The position numbers were made by a program, and so were the translations under genes. From Actinoplanes siamensis (GTDB taxonomy: Bacteria > Actinomycetota > Actinomycetes > Mycobacteriales > Micromonosporaceae), in the NCBI RefSeq assembly GCF_016862395.1, contig NZ_BOMW01000034.1, positions 1-64,000 on the forward strand: a DNA stretch of 64,000 nt, read 5' to 3'. Below are positions 6,958 through 14,563 of the stretch, piece after piece; within the stretch, counting starts at the first letter, position 1, and each line of letters opens with the position of its first letter. Below the pieces are notes generated by a model. It had not been told where the DNA came from. It saw nothing but the letters and a program-made list of their open reading frames with translations, and searched no databases.

Positions 6958-8639
6958 GACTGCTCCTGACGGAGCACCACGCGGGCGTACCGCGGCTCCG
7001 AGCCGAGCAGCTCGTGATGCGTGCCGGCCGCGACCACCCGGCCGTGTTCCAGGTAGAGCACCCGGTCGGTGTGGCCGAGCACGAGCGGGCTGGACGTGCA
7101 GACGACAGTGGTGCGCCCGGCCCGTACGGCCCGCAGCCGCTCGGCGATCCGCGCCTCGGTGTGCGCGTCCACCGCGTTCGTCGGCTCCACCAGGATCAGG
7201 ACCTCCGGATCCGCGACCAGCGCCCGGACCAGCCGCAGCCGTTGCTGCTGGCCGCCGGAGAAGGACCGGCCGCGCTCGACGACCTCGCTGTCCAGCCCGT
7301 CCGGCAGGCCGTCCACGATGTCCCGCGCGGCCGCCGCCTCCAGCGCCTCCGCCAGACGCCCGCTCCGGTACGGGTCCAGGTCGGCCCGCAGTCGCCCGGA
7401 GAAGAGCCGGGCCTCGTTCTCCGCCACCAGGATCCGCTCGCGTACCTCGGCCAGGGGCAGGTCGGTCAGCGGCACCCCGCCGAGCGTGGCGCCCCCGGCG
7501 TACCGCCCGAGCCGGTCGGCGACGCGCGCCGCGTCGGCGGGGTCCCGGGCGACGATCGCGGTCAGCCGGCCGGGGACGACACGTACCCCGGACTCCGGAT
7601 CGGCCAGCTCACCACCGCGCGGCCGGGCCGCCCCGGACGGCTCGGCCGCGACCCGCGGCAACGTGAGCATCCGCACCACCCGGCGGGCCGACACGTGCCC
7701 CCGGGTCAGCTTGTCGATCGAGTCGGTGAGCTGCCGCAGCGGGGAGACCAGGAAGGCGGCGTAGGCGTAGAACGAGACGAGCTGGCCGACCGTGATCCGG
7801 CCGTCCGCCGCGAACCGGGCGCCCAGCCAGGTCACCAGCACCAGGAACGTGCCGGGCAGGAGCACCTGGGCGGCTTCCAGGAGGGACTCGACGCTCGCCG
7901 TACGTACCCCCGCCGCGCGCAGCGCCTGGGACTGCGCGCGATAGCGCGCCACCATGACCGCCTCGCCGCCCACGCCGCGCAGCACCCGCAACCCGGTGAC
8001 CAGGTCCGCGGCCTGGCCGGTGAGCCGGGCCTGCTGTTCCCGGTACGCCTGCTGGCGCCTGTGCAACGGCCGGATCAGCCCGCCCACGACGGCCATCAGC
8101 GCCGGCACGCCGAGCAGCACCACCAGGCCGAGCGGGACCGAGGTGTGCAGCAACAGCAGCGTGACAGTGGCGACCGCGAGCAGCGCGCCGGTCCCGCGGG
8201 CCGCGACGTCCACCGCGCCGCCGATGTGGGTGATGTCCGAGGTGCCGATGGCCACCGCCTCGCCGGCGTCCAGCCGCCGCGGCAGGGCCGAGCCGAGCCG
8301 GTTCGCCTGGCGGACCGTCACCTGCACGGTCCGGAACCCGGCGGCCAGCCAGTTGACGGTCGCGAAGCGGTGCCGGCTGATCCCGGTGAGCGCCTGCACG
8401 ACGCCGATCACGAACAGCACCAGTGCCCAGCCGAGCAACGCGCCGCCACGCTCGGCGGCGGCCGCGTCGATGGCCCGCCCGACCATCGCCGGCACCAGCG
8501 ACTGGCAGCCCATCCAGGCGACCGCGAGCGCGATCGCCGTGACGATCGTCATGCGGGAGCGCCGGATCAGCCAGCTCAGGAAACGCGTGGCGGACCGGGC
8601 GTCGGGCAGGCCGGGATCGGCCACGGGCAGTCTGCGCAT
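6954..8639 (-). CDS. ABC exporter, transmembrane plus ATPase subunit (degenerate Walker A/B, intact signature)
   Basis: The 561-residue partner half-transporter, with six membrane helices in the first 300 residues and a C-terminal ATPase domain. Its P-loop is lost: where GxxGxGKS/T is expected the sequence reads IVARDPADAARVA. Walker B is LILVEPT, with Val replacing the first acidic residue, and the switch-His region is CTSSPL. The signature SFSGGQQQR is perfect. It cannot hydrolyse ATP alone but can complete the site of the downstream partner. The ATG at 8639 gives MRRLPVADPGL; upstream in-frame codons run into the neighbouring small gene and look non-coding. Confidence 0.9.
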   Translation of the reverse strand: MRRLPVADPGLPDARSATRFLSWLIRRSRMTIVTAIALAVAWMGCQSLVPAMVGRAIDAAAAERGGALLGWALVLFVIGVVQALTGISRHRFATVNWLAAGFRTVQVTVRQANRLGSALPRRLDAGEAVAIGTSDITHIGGAVDVAARGTGALLAVATVTLLLLHTSVPLGLVVLLGVPALMAVVGGLIRPLHRRQQAYREQQARLTGQAADLVTGLRVLRGVGGEAVMVARYRAQSQALRAAGVRTASVESLLEAAQVLLPGTFLVLVTWLGARFAADGRITVGQLVSFYAYAAFLVSPLRQLTDSIDKLTRGHVSARRVVRMLTLPRVAAEPSGAARPRGGELADPESGVRVVPGRLTAIVARDPADAARVADRLGRYAGGATLGGVPLTDLPLAEVRERILVAENEARLFSGRLRADLDPYRSGRLAEALEAAAARDIVDGLPDGLDSEVVERGRSFSGGQQQRLRLVRALVADPEVLILVEPTNAVDAHTEARIAERLRAVRAGRTTVVCTSSPLVLGHTDRVLYLEHGRVVAAGTHHELLGSEPRYARVVLRQEQS

Positions 8640-8682
8640 CAGGCCCCGACGGTACGGCCGGGAACGCCCGCGCTGCGACCGC

Positions 8683-8937
8683 TCAGCGATCGACGGGGGT
8701 GAAATCCCAGACGTGCGGAGCGCGTGCCACCAGCTTCTCCGGCGGGGTGGGCAGGCTCTCCGGGGTGTTTCGCCATTTGGTGATGACGACGATGCGATGA
8801 TCCGTGGACGAATAGACGTCACTCGACACATGTTGTGGCAGCACCTCGAGTGCCGGCACCGCTATGTCGCAGACCCAGCTCAGCAGCTCGTCGAAGCCGC
8901 TGCGCGAGGCCCGCACCTCCCACATCCGCGCGATCAT
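8683..8937 (-). CDS. Small ABM-like (antibiotic biosynthesis monooxygenase fold) protein
   Basis: An 84-residue protein starting MIARMWEVRAS, with hydrophobic beta-strand patterns and an ITKWRNTPESL segment. It resembles the ferredoxin-like ABM/dimeric alpha-beta barrel proteins in which a short strand begins with M-I-A-R/V. The match is to a pattern, not to a named member, and no catalytic role can be assigned. The start at 8937 is preceded by TAGGAAG, which overlaps the tsaD stop 9 bases upstream, so it is probably co-translated with tsaD. The ABC exporter genes follow 43 bases downstream. Confidence 0.65.
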   Translation of the reverse strand: MIARMWEVRASRSGFDELLSWVCDIAVPALEVLPQHVSSDVYSSTDHRIVVITKWRNTPESLPTPPEKLVARAPHVWDFTPVDR

Positions 8938-8946
8938 GCTGGCTTC

Positions 8947-9999
8947 CTACCCTGGCACACTGACCGAGGTCAAACCCATCGCGGAATCCGCCGGCAGATC
9001 GAGACGGCTGGGCGCGACGCCGGCCGCCACCAGGTGCGAGCCCAGGGCGGCGACCATCGCGCCGTTGTCGGTGCACAGCTGCGGGCGGGGCACCCGCACC
9101 GCGATCCCGTGCCGGGCCGCGCGTTCCTCGGCGAGCACCCGCAGCCGCGAGTTCGCCGCCACGCCGCCGCCGATCACCAGGGTGCGCACCCCGTTGCTCA
9201 GGCAGGCGTCGATCGCCTTGGCGGTCAGCACGTCGCAGACCGCCTCCTGGAAGCTCGCCGAGACGTCGGCCACCGGCACCGGCTCGCCGGCCCGCTCCCG
9301 CGCCTCCACCCAGCGCGCCACAGCGGTCTTCAAGCCGGAGAAGGAGAAGTCGAAGCGGTGCTCGGCCTGGTCCTTGGGCGCGGTCAGCCCCCGCGGGAAG
9401 GCGATCGATCCGGGGTCGCCGTCACGCGCCGACCGATCGATGATCGGGCCGCCCGGAAAGCCCAGCCCGAGCAGCCGCGCCACCTTGTCGAACGCCTCGC
9501 CGGCCGCGTCGTCGATGGTGGCGCCGAGCGGCGTCACCCCCGCCGTCAGGTCGTCGACCAGCAGCAGCGAGGAGTGCCCGCCGGAGACCAGCATGGCCAC
9601 CGCCGGCTCGGGCAGCGGCCCGTGCTCCAGCGTGTCCACCGCCACGTGCGCGGCCAGGTGGTTGACGCCGTAGACCGGTTTCTCGGCGGCCAGCGCGTAC
9701 CCCTTGGCCGCGGCCACCCCCACCAGCAGCGCGCCGGCCAGGCCGGGACCGCTGGTCACCGCTATCGCGTCGACGTCGGCCAGGGTCACGCCGGCCTCGT
9801 CGAGCGCCCGCTGCATGGTCGGCACCAGCGCCTCCAGGTGGGCGCGGCTGGCCACCTCGGGCACCACCCCGCCGAACCGGGCGTGCTGGTCCACGCTGGA
9901 CGCCAGCGCGTCGGCCAGCAGGGTGTGCCCGCGGACGATGCCGATCCCGGTCTCGTCGCAGGAGGTCTCGATTCCGAGTACCAGGGGCTCGTCACGCAT
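8947..9999 (-). CDS. tsaD: tRNA N6-adenosine threonylcarbamoyltransferase TsaD
   Basis: TsaD transfers the threonylcarbamoyl group to A37 of ANN-decoding tRNAs, working with TsaB and TsaE. The 350-residue protein starts with VLGIETSCDETGIG and has the metal-binding HLAAH (114-118), SGGHSSLLLV, the ATP-binding SFSGLKTAV, and the conserved IGGGVAANSRLR and CTDNGAMVA segments. All are diagnostic of the Kae1/TsaD family. Its start overlaps the end of rimI by 8 nt. The order tsaE, ung, tsaB, rimI, tsaD on one strand suggests an operon for t6A synthesis. Confidence 0.97.
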   Translation of the reverse strand: MRDEPLVLGIETSCDETGIGIVRGHTLLADALASSVDQHARFGGVVPEVASRAHLEALVPTMQRALDEAGVTLADVDAIAVTSGPGLAGALLVGVAAAKGYALAAEKPVYGVNHLAAHVAVDTLEHGPLPEPAVAMLVSGGHSSLLLVDDLTAGVTPLGATIDDAAGEAFDKVARLLGLGFPGGPIIDRSARDGDPGSIAFPRGLTAPKDQAEHRFDFSFSGLKTAVARWVEARERAGEPVPVADVSASFQEAVCDVLTAKAIDACLSNGVRTLVIGGGVAANSRLRVLAEERAARHGIAVRVPRPQLCTDNGAMVAALGSHLVAAGVAPSRLDLPADSAMGLTSVSVPG

Positions 10000-10429
10000 C
10001 TCGCATCATCACCAGGGCGTCGGTGTTGCTGGGTTGGTAGTAGCCGCGCCGGATGCCGACCGGCTCGAAGTCGTAGCCGGCGTAGAGCCTCTGCGCCGGA
10101 TGGTTGTCGACCGCCACCTCGAGCAGGGTCCGCCTGACGGATCGCCGCGCCGCCTCGGCCAACAGGTCCTCCAGAAGGGTGCGGCCGATGCCGAGCCGCT
10201 GCGCCTCGCGGCGGACGGCGATGTTCTGCACCCAGGACTCTTCCTGATCCACAACGGACAAGCCGGCGTAGCCGAGCACTCTTTCGCCGTCCACCGCGAC
10301 GACGTAGTGGTGGCGCTGGGCCAGCTCGTTCCAGAACATCGCGGCCGACCACTTCTCGTTGCCGAAGAGGTCCTCCTCCAGCGGCAGCACCTCGTCGATG
10401 TGCCACCAGCGGAAACGTTCGACGCGCAT
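9992..10429 (-). CDS. rimI: Ribosomal-protein-alanine N-acetyltransferase RimI
   Basis: A GNAT-family acetyltransferase of 145 residues. It has the acetyl-CoA pyrophosphate loop QRLGIG (77-82), the preceding NIAVRREA strand and the LLEVAVDNHPAQRLYAGYDFEPVGIRRGYY segment typical of RimI, which acetylates the N-terminal alanine of ribosomal protein S18. In actinobacteria it is often encoded between tsaB and tsaD, as here. The start overlaps the tsaB stop by 1 nt (TGATG), so translation is probably coupled. The true substrate was not tested by sequence alone. Confidence 0.93.
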   Translation of the reverse strand: MRVERFRWWHIDEVLPLEEDLFGNEKWSAAMFWNELAQRHHYVVAVDGERVLGYAGLSVVDQEESWVQNIAVRREAQRLGIGRTLLEDLLAEAARRSVRRTLLEVAVDNHPAQRLYAGYDFEPVGIRRGYYQPSNTDALVMMRDA

Positions 10430-11085
10430 CAGGTCAGCACCGGCTTGCGGCCGGCCGGCTCGACGGCGTCCGGCCGGCGCAGGTAGAGCGGCGTCAGCAC
10501 CTCGCTCGGCGCGGCTGACCGAATCCGGTCGGCGGCGAGCGCGACGAGAGCGGCGCCGGGCGGGTGGAGCAGGTGCTCCTCGACCGGCACGCCGAAGATG
10601 TCACCGTATTTCAACGCGCCCTCGCCGGCCGCCCGCTCCACGTCCACCGTCACATCCGCGGGCTTCGCGACATCAGGACCACTTTCCCGTACGCCGTCGG
10701 CATACGTCGCGTGGTAGACCTCACGGCGTCGCGCGTCCGTGGCGACCAGGACCCGCCCCGGACCGGCGGCCCGGCCCAGCGCGTCCAGCGAGCACACCCC
10801 GTAGACCGGGATGCCCAGCGCCTGCCCCATGCTCGCGGCGGTGGCCAGCCCGACCCGCAGGCCGGTGAACGGCCCCGGGCCCAGGCCGGCCACGATCGCG
10901 GTCAGGTCACGTGGCCGCGCCCCGGCCTCGGCGAGCACCGCCGCGATCTCCGGCGCCAGCTTCTCGCCGTGCGCGCGGGGATCGACAGTGCGGCTCTCCG
11001 CCACCCCGAACAGACCGTCCGCGGTGACCTCGACGAGCGCCGCCGTCGAAGCGGGCGTGGCGGTGTCCAGAGCAAGAACGAGCAC
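10429..11085 (-). CDS. tsaB: t6A biosynthesis protein TsaB
   Basis: TsaB is the partner of TsaD in the threonylcarbamoyl transfer complex and has the same ASKHA fold without the metal site. The 218 residues begin MLVLALDTATPASTAAL and contain the family signature GLGPGPFTGLRVGLATA near residue 68. The C-terminal half is less conserved, as is usual. It is preceded by ung 9 bases upstream and overlaps rimI by 1 nt. Together with tsaD and tsaE the module is complete except for tsaC, which is not in this window. Confidence 0.95.
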   Translation of the reverse strand: MLVLALDTATPASTAALVEVTADGLFGVAESRTVDPRAHGEKLAPEIAAVLAEAGARPRDLTAIVAGLGPGPFTGLRVGLATAASMGQALGIPVYGVCSLDALGRAAGPGRVLVATDARRREVYHATYADGVRESGPDVAKPADVTVDVERAAGEGALKYGDIFGVPVEEHLLHPPGAALVALAADRIRSAAPSEVLTPLYLRRPDAVEPAGRKPVLT

Positions 11086-11094
11086 GCAACGAGC

Positions 11095-11778
11095 CTAGAC
11101 GGTCGGCCGCGGGTCCCAGTTCACCACCGGGCGGCCACCGTCCGCGAGGGCCTTGTTGGCCGCGCTGAACGGGCGGCTGCCGAGGAAGCCGGCCGGGTTC
11201 ATCGGGCTCGGGTGACCGGCCTCGATCACCGCGTGCGCCGGGTTGGTGATCAGGCCGGCCTTCTTCTTCGCGTAGTTGCCCCAGAGCAGGAAGACGATCC
11301 GCTCGGTCCGCTCGTTCAGCGCGCGGATGGTGGCGTCGGTGAACGTCTCCCAGCCCTTGTTGGCGTGCGAGGCGGCCTTGCCGGCGCGGACCGTGAGCAC
11401 CGCGTTGAGCAGCAGCACGCCCTGCTCCGCCCAGCCGGTGAGGTTGCCGCTCTTCGGCGGCGCGATGTTGACGTCCTCGGCGAGCTCCTTGAACACGTTG
11501 CGCAGCGACGGCGGCACCCGGACGCCGTCGCGCACGCTGAAGCTCAGGCCGTGCGCCTGGCCGGGGCCGTGGTACGGGTCCTGGCCCAGGATCAGCACCC
11601 GGGTCTGCTCCGGCAGGCACAGCCGGTACGCCGAGAACAGATCCTCCACCGGTGGGTAGACGGTGTGCTCGGCATACTCCGCGGCGACGAAGTCGCCCAG
11701 CGCGGCCGTCGCCTTCTCGTCCAGGAAGGGGGCCAGCTCGGCGCGCCACTGCCCGGGAAGCAGCTCGATCAGGTTCAC
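11095..11778 (-). CDS. ung: Uracil-DNA glycosylase
   Basis: A family 1 uracil-DNA glycosylase that excises uracil from DNA to start base-excision repair. The 227 residues contain the water-activating motif GQDPYHG (65-71, catalytic Asp67), PPSLRNVFKEL, LLLNAVLTV, LLWGNYAKKK and the DNA-minor-groove loop GHPSPMN. I chose the GTG at 11778 because it overlaps the tsaE stop in a GTGA arrangement and GGAGAG lies upstream. Longer in-frame starts would run through tsaE. The gene sits inside the t6A operon between tsaE and tsaB, an unexpected place for a repair gene. Confidence 0.96.
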   Translation of the reverse strand: MNLIELLPGQWRAELAPFLDEKATAALGDFVAAEYAEHTVYPPVEDLFSAYRLCLPEQTRVLILGQDPYHGPGQAHGLSFSVRDGVRVPPSLRNVFKELAEDVNIAPPKSGNLTGWAEQGVLLLNAVLTVRAGKAASHANKGWETFTDATIRALNERTERIVFLLWGNYAKKKAGLITNPAHAVIEAGHPSPMNPAGFLGSRPFSAANKALADGGRPVVNWDPRPTV

Positions 11779-12224
11779 ATTCTCTCCAGTCGTCGGGCCC
11801 AGTCGCCGCCGTGCGGCACCAGTTCGATCACTCGGGTGTCGTCGTCCAGCCGATCGATGCGGACGAGCAGATATTCGTCGTTGAGTTGCTCGACCAGCCC
11901 GGCGCCCCACTCCACCACGGTGACCGCCTCGTCGGCGGAGGCGTCCAGGTCCAGGTCGTCGATCTCGGCGCGCGGATCGGGGCGGTCGCCCAGCCGGTAC
12001 GCGTCGGCGTGCACCAGCGGGACCGGGCCGCGGTGCAGCCGGGCGATCACGAAGGTCGGCGACGTGATCGGGCCCCGCACCCCCAGCCCCGCGCCGATGC
12101 CCTGCACCAGAGCCGTCTTGCCGGCCCCCAACGGCCCGGTGAGCAGCACCAGGTCGCCCGGACGCAGCAGCGTGGCGAGCCGGCGGCCGAAGGCCCGGGT
12201 CTCCTCGACGGTGGTCAGCTTCAC
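11775..12224 (-). CDS. tsaE: t6A biosynthesis ATPase TsaE
   Basis: TsaE is a small ATPase that resets the TsaB-TsaD complex during t6A synthesis. The 149 residues have a P-loop GPLGAGKT (30-37), ITSPTFVIARLH, HADAYRL and VTVVEWGAG, all standard TsaE features. The GTG start at 12224 overlaps the upstream hydrolase stop by 4 nt (GTGA), and its own stop overlaps ung in the same way, so three genes are translationally chained. Longer in-frame extensions lie over the hydrolase gene and are not real. Confidence 0.95.
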   Translation of the reverse strand: MKLTTVEETRAFGRRLATLLRPGDLVLLTGPLGAGKTALVQGIGAGLGVRGPITSPTFVIARLHRGPVPLVHADAYRLGDRPDPRAEIDDLDLDASADEAVTVVEWGAGLVEQLNDEYLLVRIDRLDDDTRVIELVPHGGDWARRLERM

Positions 12225-13300
12225 GAGATCTTCTCCAGGAACGGGATGAGGGCCGCGTTCACCTCGTCGGCCTTCTCCAGCATCACCACGTGCCCGCTGT
12301 TCTCGATCTTCAACAGCTCGGCCTCCGGCAGCTCCTTGATGATCTGCTCGGAGTGGGTGACCGGGGTGAGGTAGTCCCGGGTGCCGACGACGACCAGCAC
12401 CGGCACGCCGCGCAGCGCGGACAGGGCCGGCAGGCGGCTGTGCCGGTAGAGCGTGTTCAGGTACTTCGTGAGGGTCTCCACAGAGGTCCTGGAGTTCATG
12501 CTCTCCACGAACGTGACGAGCGACGGGCTGGGCTGGGACTCGCCGAAGCCGTACCGCCGGGTGAGCAGCCAGGCCAGGTCGGAGGAGGCCACCCGGGCGC
12601 GGTCGATGGTGCCGCCGCCGAGCTTGGCCGCCTTGTCCCAGAGCGGGAAGAACGGCGCGCTGAACCGGGCCACCACGTTGCTGACGCCGAGCGTGGCCTT
12701 GTCGAACAACCCGGCCGAGGTGGACATCAGCACCACACCGGTCACCCGGTCGCCGAACCACTCCGGGAACTGCTCGGCGAACGCCATGATCGTCATACCG
12801 CCCATCGAGTGGCCGACCAGGATGATCTGGCCCTCCGGCACGGCCGCGTCCAGGACGGTGGCCAGCGACCTGCCGAGCGCGGCGATGTCGTACGTCCCGG
12901 ACTGCAGTTTCGACGAGCGGCCGTGACCCGGCTGGTCGTAGAAGACCAGGCGGTGGTCTCCGCGCTCGGCCAGAGCCTTGCGCTGGAAGTAGAACGTGCC
13001 CATGTCCAGGGCGAAGCCGTGCACGAAGACTATGGTCGGCTTGCTCGGGGACGACGGTCCGGCCACCCGCGGATTCACGATCTCGACGTGCAGCTGGGTG
13101 CCGTCCGCCGCGGTCACCGTGACCTCGTGGTCGAACGGCTGGTCGCCGAACGGCTCGTCCACATAGGGATCCCCGGGTTTGTTGACCGAACGCCGCACCA
13201 GCACCCGTTCCACGGCCAGCGCGGTCGCCAGCCCGGCCGCCGCGACGCCGACCACCGCGCCGGCCACCCCGGCCCGCCGGGCCGCTCGGGAGGAACTCAT
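12221..13300 (-). CDS. Alpha/beta hydrolase with N-terminal membrane anchor
   Basis: A 359-residue alpha/beta-fold hydrolase. Residues 11-30 form a hydrophobic helix that could anchor it in the membrane. The domain shows the oxyanion loop FVHGFALD near residue 92, YDQPGHGRSS and the nucleophile elbow GHSMGG (163-168, Ser165). The acid (Asp in VGTRDYLTP) and a His (ENSGHVVMLEK) follow in the expected order. The substrate is unknown. In actinobacteria this gene is commonly found between alr and tsaE, as here. I preferred the ATG at 13300, with GGTGG upstream; an ATG 27 bases earlier is possible. Confidence 0.88.
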   Translation of the reverse strand: MSSSRAARRAGVAGAVVGVAAAGLATALAVERVLVRRSVNKPGDPYVDEPFGDQPFDHEVTVTAADGTQLHVEIVNPRVAGPSSPSKPTIVFVHGFALDMGTFYFQRKALAERGDHRLVFYDQPGHGRSSKLQSGTYDIAALGRSLATVLDAAVPEGQIILVGHSMGGMTIMAFAEQFPEWFGDRVTGVVLMSTSAGLFDKATLGVSNVVARFSAPFFPLWDKAAKLGGGTIDRARVASSDLAWLLTRRYGFGESQPSPSLVTFVESMNSRTSVETLTKYLNTLYRHSRLPALSALRGVPVLVVVGTRDYLTPVTHSEQIIKELPEAELLKIENSGHVVMLEKADEVNAALIPFLEKIS

Positions 13301-13343
13301 GACGCCACCCGCGCCGCGCCCGCCCACTCGGTCGCGCGCCCCC

Positions 13344-14516
13344 TCATCCGATCTCCCCGGCGTCGTGACCGGTCGCCGGCAACGCCTGCCCGCTCCCTCG
13401 TCCGGCCTCCCCGGTGTAGATCCGCGGCACCCGGCTGCTGCCGAACCGGGTGACGATCTCGTAGTTGATCGTGCCGGTCGCCTCGGCCCAGTCGTCGGCG
13501 GTCGGACCGCCGTCGTCGCCCGGACCGAACAGCGTGGCCACGTCGCCGGCCGCCACCGGGGCGTCGCCCACGTCGACCACGAACTGGTCCATGCAGACCC
13601 GGCCGGCGATCCGCGCGCGGGTGTCGCCGATGCGCACCGGACCGGCGCTGGACGCGTGCCGGGGCACTCCGTCGCCGTAGCCCAGCGGCACCACGGCCAG
13701 GGTGGTCTCGCGGTCGGTGTGATAGGTCAGCCCGTAGGAGACGCCCTGCCCCGCGGGCACGCGCTTGGTCAGGGTGACCCGGGCGCGGGCGGTCATGGCC
13801 GGCCGCAACCCGAACGTCCGGCCGGCGATGGGCGACAGACCGTACGCCGCGATGCCGACCCGGACCAGGTCGAAGTGGGCGTCGGGCCGGGTCAGGGTGG
13901 CCGCCGAGTTGGCGATGTGCCGGTACCGCGGGGCCAGGCCGTACTGCTCGGCCAGCGCCAGGCCCTCGGTGAAGACGGCGAGCTGCCGGTCGATCGACTC
14001 GTGGCCGGGCTCGTCGGCGCGGGCGAAGTGGCTCCACATCCCGACGATCTCCACGTCGCCGCCGGCATGCGCCTTGGCGGCCGCCTCGAAGAGCGCCGGC
14101 CACTCGGCGGGCACCGCGCCGCCCCGGGCCAGCCCGGTGTCCAGCTTGAGGTGCACCACGGCCGGCTGTCCGGCCCGGCGCGCGGCCGTGACCAGCTCGT
14201 CGATCAGCCCGACGGTGGCGGCGCTCAGGTCGACGCCGGCCGCCACGCCCTCGTGCAGCGGCAGCCCCGGAGCGATCAGCCAGGCCAGCACCCGGGCCCG
14301 CACACCCGCCCGGCGCAGCTCCAGCGCCTCGTCGAGGGTGGCCACGCCGAGCCAGGTGGCGCCGCCGGCCACGGCCGCCCGCCCGGCCGGGACCATGCCG
14401 TGCCCGTACCCGTCCGCCTTGACCGCGACCAGCACCTCGGCGGAGGTGCCGGCACGCAGCATCGCAACGTTGTCCCGGATGGCGTCCAGATCGACGCGGA
14501 CTTCGGCCTGCCACAT
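13344..14516 (-). CDS. alr: Alanine racemase
   Basis: A PLP enzyme that interconverts L- and D-alanine for peptidoglycan. The 390-residue protein has the cofactor lysine in VAVKADGYGHG (Lys33), IVGMWSHFARADEP, HIANSAATL, the catalytic Tyr region GVSYGLTYHTDR and GRVCMDQFVVDVG. The ATG at 14516 follows TAGGGT by exactly 7 nt and lacks a clear ribosome site other than GGTGG within those 7 nt, suggesting a leaderless message. It is followed by the membrane-anchored hydrolase and the t6A genes, and preceded by nnr. Confidence 0.97.
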   Translation of the reverse strand: MWQAEVRVDLDAIRDNVAMLRAGTSAEVLVAVKADGYGHGMVPAGRAAVAGGATWLGVATLDEALELRRAGVRARVLAWLIAPGLPLHEGVAAGVDLSAATVGLIDELVTAARRAGQPAVVHLKLDTGLARGGAVPAEWPALFEAAAKAHAGGDVEIVGMWSHFARADEPGHESIDRQLAVFTEGLALAEQYGLAPRYRHIANSAATLTRPDAHFDLVRVGIAAYGLSPIAGRTFGLRPAMTARARVTLTKRVPAGQGVSYGLTYHTDRETTLAVVPLGYGDGVPRHASSAGPVRIGDTRARIAGRVCMDQFVVDVGDAPVAAGDVATLFGPGDDGGPTADDWAEATGTINYEIVTRFGSSRVPRIYTGEAGRGSGQALPATGHDAGEIG

Positions 14517-14523
14517 GTCGTCC

Positions 14524-14529
14524 ACCCTA
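14524..14529 (-). promoter_or_regulatory. -10 element of a leaderless alr transcript
   Basis: TAGGGT matches TANNNT and ends 7 nt before the alr ATG. The arrangement is the same as at ybaK, acpS and glmS. The -35 region is weak. Confidence 0.4.
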
Positions 14530-14563
14530 CTGAGGGGTACGACAGTTCCCGCCGGACCGGGTG

